Assembly (NCBI GenBank): GCA_030830385.1
Contig: JAURNA010000133.1
Span: forward strand, 1-9,927
Length of the DNA: 9,927 nt
Reading direction: 5' to 3'
Origin: Crocinitomicaceae bacterium
GTDB lineage: Bacteria > Bacteroidota > Bacteroidia > Flavobacteriales_D > Crocinitomicaceae
Made by a program: the position numbers and the translations under genes. This document shows, one piece after another, positions 6,659-9,927 of this stretch (the first letter of the stretch is position 1; each line of letters starts with the position of its first letter). The notes under the pieces are model-generated. The model had not been told where the DNA came from. It did no database searches and saw only the letters and a program-made list of their open reading frames with translations.

Positions 6659-7910
6659 TCGATCGCAAGCCCCAAACATACAATCGGTCAGCGAAATTCA
6701 ATTCGTCGAACCTGAACGACGTGAACTCGCACCCAATCTCGAAATGATTGCAATGACCAGCGTCCCCAATGAGACGGCTCGTTTTGACCTCTATTTTGAT
6801 GCAGGAAAATGCCGCGGCGACAAGAGCGTTGCATCGCTAGTAAATGGACTTTTGCTTTCCGGGACGGAATCCAAAACTTCAGTTGAAATTCAGGAATCAA
6901 TTAACAGCCTCGGTGGATTTCACGAAAGTGGAATGTCCACAGAAAGCGCTGTTTTTTCCATTTACTGCCTCAGAGAACATCTGGAAACACTTTTCAACAT
7001 TGTGACAGATGCCATCGAAAATGTGGCGTTCGACCCTTCGGAGGTTGAAGAATTACTATCCGATCGAACACAAAAATTGCAAATCAATCAGGGTAAGGTC
7101 AACTTCCTTTCTCAGCAAGCTTTTCGTGAGGTTTTGTTTGCTTCAAATCCGCGCTACGCAAGGCCTGTTGAATTGTCGGATTATGAAAATGTTTCCATTG
7201 ATGAGCTGCGCAATTTTCATCAGCGGTTCTACAAAAACGGACTAATGCGGGTAGTTGTAGTGGGAGACATTCAGCAATCTGCGCTTGATCGAATTGCAAT
7301 GCGCTCTCTGGATCTTGCCGCGAAGGAGCAACCTTCGTTTGAAACCACCATCACAAACACTTCCGGCCGTGTTACTGTCGAAAAAAAAGATGCGCTGCAA
7401 TCTGCCGTTCGTCTGGGAAGAATCCTCTTTAACAAAACCCATCCGGATTACCTAGATTTTTTGGTGCTAAACACTGTTTTGGGCGATTATTTCGGGAGTC
7501 GACTCATGACGAACATCCGGGAGGATAAAGGTTACACCTATGGAATTGGATCTGCGCTTGTGGAATTGGATCAAACCGGTTACTTCACGATTGGAACAGA
7601 GGTAGGAAGTGGGGTTAGAGAGGATGCCCTAGAGGAAATTCAATTCGAAATCGAGCGTATTCGAACGGAATTGGTTCCAGATGATGAATTGGAACGGGTT
7701 CGAAATTACATGATGGGACAACTGCTGAAAAGTGCCGATGGTCCATACGCCATGACGGATCTCTACCTGAGCGCCCATATTCATGGTCAGTCACTTGATT
7801 TCTACAACGATGCCATTCGATCCATTCAAACCATTACACCGGAGCGCATTCGTGAACTTGCACAGCGTCACTTAGACTGGAACGATTTTAGTGTTGTGAC
7901 TGCCGGATGA
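6651..7910 (+). CDS. M16 family peptidase, non-catalytic partner subunit (R/Y pair, no zinc motif)
   Basis: This 419-residue M16 homologue has lost the zinc site. Where its neighbour has HLFEH this protein has SLVNG (residues 62-66), so all three key residues are replaced. It keeps the R/Y motif of partner subunits in NIREDKGYTYGIGS, with R290 and Y297, which in bacterial and mitochondrial M16 pairs binds the substrate C-terminal side. GDYFGSRLMTNIREDKGYTYG is a very well conserved segment of the family and makes the assignment firm. The start ATG lies inside the upstream gene, 8 bases before the end of its TGA (ATGATTGA), preceded by purine-rich GAGAAGAA. Coupled translation would yield equal amounts of the two subunits. 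The region before residue 30 is longer than usual and shows no signal peptide. The gene ends 43 bases before the next start. Alone it should be catalytically inactive; function depends on pairing with the upstream product. Confidence 0.93.
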   Translation: MIDRSQAPNIQSVSEIQFVEPERRELAPNLEMIAMTSVPNETARFDLYFDAGKCRGDKSVASLVNGLLLSGTESKTSVEIQESINSLGGFHESGMSTESAVFSIYCLREHLETLFNIVTDAIENVAFDPSEVEELLSDRTQKLQINQGKVNFLSQQAFREVLFASNPRYARPVELSDYENVSIDELRNFHQRFYKNGLMRVVVVGDIQQSALDRIAMRSLDLAAKEQPSFETTITNTSGRVTVEKKDALQSAVRLGRILFNKTHPDYLDFLVLNTVLGDYFGSRLMTNIREDKGYTYGIGSALVELDQTGYFTIGTEVGSGVREDALEEIQFEIERIRTELVPDDELERVRNYMMGQLLKSADGPYAMTDLYLSAHIHGQSLDFYNDAIRSIQTITPERIRELAQRHLDWNDFSVVTAG

Positions 7911-7922
7911 TCAATGGCAACT

Positions 7923-7930
7923 TTATTTTG
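7923..7930 (+). promoter_or_regulatory. weak -7-like box upstream of the second large surface-protein gene
   Basis: TTATTTTG differs from TAnnTTTG at one position and would place a transcript start just before the inverted repeat at 7940-7960. No -33 element is visible at normal spacing. The gene could instead be transcribed by read-through from the M16 genes. Confidence 0.2.
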
Positions 7931-7939
7931 ATTTCAACG

Positions 7940-7960
7940 TATTCATACTACGTATGAATA
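7940..7960. repeat. perfect 9-bp inverted repeat overlapping the ATG at 7954
   Basis: TATTCATAC (7940-7948), a 3-base centre TAC, and GTATGAATA (7952-7960) form a perfect palindrome, followed by TTTT. The right arm contains the ATG at 7954. As DNA it could be an operator. As RNA it would be an AT-rich hairpin with a 3-nt loop followed by a short U run, which could act as a weak terminator or attenuator after the M16 operon, or hide the 7954 start. The dyad symmetry is certain. The function is open. Confidence 0.5.
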
Positions 7961-9927
7961 TTTTCCGTTATTTGAACATGATACGATCAATTGCCGTACT
8001 GATGCTACTCCTTACGTTCGGTTATACCGCAAGGGCTTCACATGCGTTGGGAGGAGATATCACATGGACTTGTCAGGGAGGCGACTATGTTTTCCAACTC
8101 GTATTTTACCGTGATTGCAATGGTCCCGACGTAAGCATCATCACTGAAACCATTCGGGTTTGGGGGCATCCAACGGTCACGGAAATTGAGGTCGATTTTG
8201 TGTTCAGAGAGGATATCTCACCGATTTGCACGGAGGTAGCCGGGGGGCCAAATGCATACTTTTGTGGAACGGGGCAAGCCGGAGGAAACGGCATTGGATC
8301 CATTGAAAAAGTGTTGTTTCGAAGTCAACCTACTTCTTTGCCCGGAACACCTCCAGCTACCGGATGGATTTTCACATACGACAACTTTGCGAGGAGTGGA
8401 TCGATCACAAACCTCGTAAATCCATCCGCACATGGGATTACGCTGCATTCAACAATGTATGCCATCCCGGGATCATCCGGAGGCTGCGTAGACAATTCGC
8501 CTCAAATTCTGCAAGACCCGTTATTCGTGAGTTGTGTTGGCGATCCTTATTCGTACAATATGAATGCGATAGACGAGGATTTGGACGAATTGAACATTCA
8601 ATTTGGTCATCCCTACAACCACATTTTGGGGGCAACATACAACCCACCCACAGATCCTTTTCCATTGAACTATGAACCGGGATTCTCTCCTGTATCTCCT
8701 ACACCGGGAACGGGAATGAACGCATCGAATGTCCCTGTACAAATCGATGTAGAAAATGGTACACTCACCTTTCAATCTTACAACATTGGCGTGTTTGCCG
8801 TGAAGCTTGTCATTCAATCTTTCCGAAATGGCGTCCTCATTGCAGAAGTAAATCGGGAAATGCAACTGGCCGTCACCAATTGTTCGGGCACGAATACCCC
8901 ACCCGTTATCGCCGGTCCATTTGCCGGACTGTTCGAAACAACCGTTAATGCCGGAGATCCAGTGAACTTCACGATCAATGCAACAGATGTTGAACTGCTT
9001 CAAGATGGAAGTCCTCAAAACAATCATTTGTCGGCTACAGGACTCATGTTCGGCACCAACTACATTGATCCGGCTTCCGGGTGCAACACCTCTCCTTGCG
9101 CGACATTGGACGCCACTCCCATCATCACCATGCCACAGGGGGTCAGCACCACGTTCGACTGGCAAACCACCTGTGATCATTTGACCGGAGCCGGCGGAAT
9201 TCCCTTGGATACGGTTCCCTACTATTTTGTGTTCAAAGTTCAAGACGATTATTGTCCGGTACCCAAAGTTTCATATGCGACAGTGACCGTCAACGTGGTA
9301 AACCCCGGAGTGCTTCCGGCACCTTCTATCAACTGCATACAGTCAAATATTACCGGGGATGTGACCCTAGAATGGGATGCACTCATCGATCCCTTTGGAA
9401 GCTTCCTGGAATATCAAATTCACTCCGCTCAAAATGGGCAGCTCGGTTCCGCTCCCAACATTGCTACAACATCATACACAGACCCGGGTGTTACCCAACA
9501 AAATGATTATTTCATGGTGGTAGCGAGTGGTTGTAACGGACAAACACTCACATATGGAGATACGGTATCCAATATCTTTCTGGATGTGATCAATCCATCA
9601 AATGGCACTGTTATTCTGCAATGGAACGATCCAACAACACCCGCACTGCCTGCAATGAATAGTCACTATCATATTTATCGCGAATATCCCGCCGGAACGT
9701 GGACACTCTTTGACAGCGTCGCTTACGGAACGAATTTCTACATCGATACAATTGACATATGTGATGTATTCCTTAATTATCAAATTGTACTCCCGAATAG
9801 CCCATGTGACTTCATTTCCAACATCGACGGAGATCAATTTGAAGATGAAATCAATCCTGACATTCCGTTCATTTACGCCGTTAGCATTGATACACTCACC
9901 GGGAATGTAATCATCACCTGGGATGAA
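7954..9927 (+). CDS. large secreted surface protein with FN3-like repeats, C-terminus beyond window
   Basis: An open frame of 658 codons runs off the right edge. The N-terminus has a signal peptide: counted from the first ATG, residues 9-28 (MIRSIAVLMLLL...TARA) precede a likely cut at ARA/SHA. The mature start, SHALGGDITWTCQGG followed by FYRDCNG, is a pattern I recognise from Bacteroidota proteins annotated as having a gliding-motility C-terminal domain. The middle is beta-rich with several Cys and no catalytic motif. From about residue 460 there are fibronectin-III-like units with strands GDVTLEWDA (about 469), NGTVILQWND (about 550) and GNVIITWDE (650-658), where the window stops. A T9SS sorting domain further on is expected but unseen. 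Two in-frame starts exist, 7954 and 7978. The second gives a more usual signal-peptide length and escapes the palindrome covering the first, while the first is the longest frame; neither has a Shine-Dalgarno. Role is unknown, perhaps adhesion. Confidence 0.85.
   Translation, partial: MNIFRYLNMIRSIAVLMLLLTFGYTARASHALGGDITWTCQGGDYVFQLVFYRDCNGPDVSIITETIRVWGHPTVTEIEVDFVFREDISPICTEVAGGPNAYFCGTGQAGGNGIGSIEKVLFRSQPTSLPGTPPATGWIFTYDNFARSGSITNLVNPSAHGITLHSTMYAIPGSSGGCVDNSPQILQDPLFVSCVGDPYSYNMNAIDEDLDELNIQFGHPYNHILGATYNPPTDPFPLNYEPGFSPVSPTPGTGMNASNVPVQIDVENGTLTFQSYNIGVFAVKLVIQSFRNGVLIAEVNREMQLAVTNCSGTNTPPVIAGPFAGLFETTVNAGDPVNFTINATDVELLQDGSPQNNHLSATGLMFGTNYIDPASGCNTSPCATLDATPIITMPQGVSTTFDWQTTCDHLTGAGGIPLDTVPYYFVFKVQDDYCPVPKVSYATVTVNVVNPGVLPAPSINCIQSNITGDVTLEWDALIDPFGSFLEYQIHSAQNGQLGSAPNIATTSYTDPGVTQQNDYFMVVASGCNGQTLTYGDTVSNIFLDVINPSNGTVILQWNDPTTPALPAMNSHYHIYREYPAGTWTLFDSVAYGTNFYIDTIDICDVFLNYQIVLPNSPCDFISNIDGDQFEDEINPDIPFIYAVSIDTLTGNVIITWDE

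Noticed and set aside
6656..6666. GATCGATC palindrome at the junction of the two M16 genes
   Set aside because: Short and low in information; it lies within coding sequence and is explained by the overlapping codons.
8521..9243. 240-codon open frame on the minus strand opposite the second surface-protein gene
   Set aside because: Its translation is rich in Arg, Cys, Trp and Gly with no domain or signal, and the plus strand in this stretch encodes a continuous beta-rich secreted protein. It is an antisense shadow.
1..9927. Defence system, mobile element, CRISPR array or biosynthetic cluster
   Set aside because: I saw no transposase, integrase, nuclease, helicase, toxin-antitoxin pair, regularly spaced repeats or biosynthetic core enzyme; all coding sequence is explained by the six genes listed.

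Overview
The window looks like a chromosomal segment of a Bacteroidota member, most likely a Flavobacteriales-type lineage. The main evidence is a 1203-residue secreted protein that ends in an unmistakable gliding-motility-associated / type IX secretion (T9SS) type B sorting domain. Supporting signs are a second large secreted protein of a type common in this phylum, the lack of convincing Shine-Dalgarno sequences before several starts, and boxes resembling the Bacteroidota -7 element TAnnTTTG. No tRNA, rRNA, insertion sequence, integrase, CRISPR array or phage gene was seen.

Layout. On the minus strand, transcription runs leftward from about 4400. It first crosses a signal-peptide-bearing surface protein (4376 to 765) built of a DUF7948-like N-terminal domain, seven beta-propeller-type blades, a PKD domain, further Ig-like domains and the T9SS sorting domain. 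After 42 bases comes an M42-family aminopeptidase (722 to 1), whose C-terminal third lies outside the window. Divergently, from 4458, there is a compact three-gene plus-strand unit: an FMN-dependent nitronate monooxygenase/FabK-like oxidoreductase (4458-5414), an M16 metallopeptidase subunit with an intact HxxEH zinc motif (5414-6658), and a second M16 subunit without the zinc motif but with the R/Y pair (6651-7910). These genes overlap by 1 and 8 bases, so they are very probably co-transcribed and translationally coupled. After 43 bases, which include most of a perfect 9-bp inverted repeat, a second large secreted protein with fibronectin-III-like repeats begins (7954 onward) and runs off the right edge.

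How the genes work together. The two M16 proteins have complementary motifs and should form one heterodimeric peptidase: one subunit carries the zinc site, the other the substrate-binding R/Y pair. Neither has a signal peptide, so they probably act in the cytoplasm, as does the M42 aminopeptidase, and both could help in peptide turnover. Why the flavin oxidoreductase is coupled to the peptidase pair is not evident from the sequence. The two large flanking proteins are probably exported across the outer membrane, the first by T9SS. For the second this is likely but its C-terminus is not visible.

All gene-length sequence is accounted for and no intergenic gap exceeds 81 bases. I did not find a convincing undescribed system. 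The most interesting signals are the coupled oxidoreductase/M16 unit, the palindrome over a start codon, and possible leaderless promoters.
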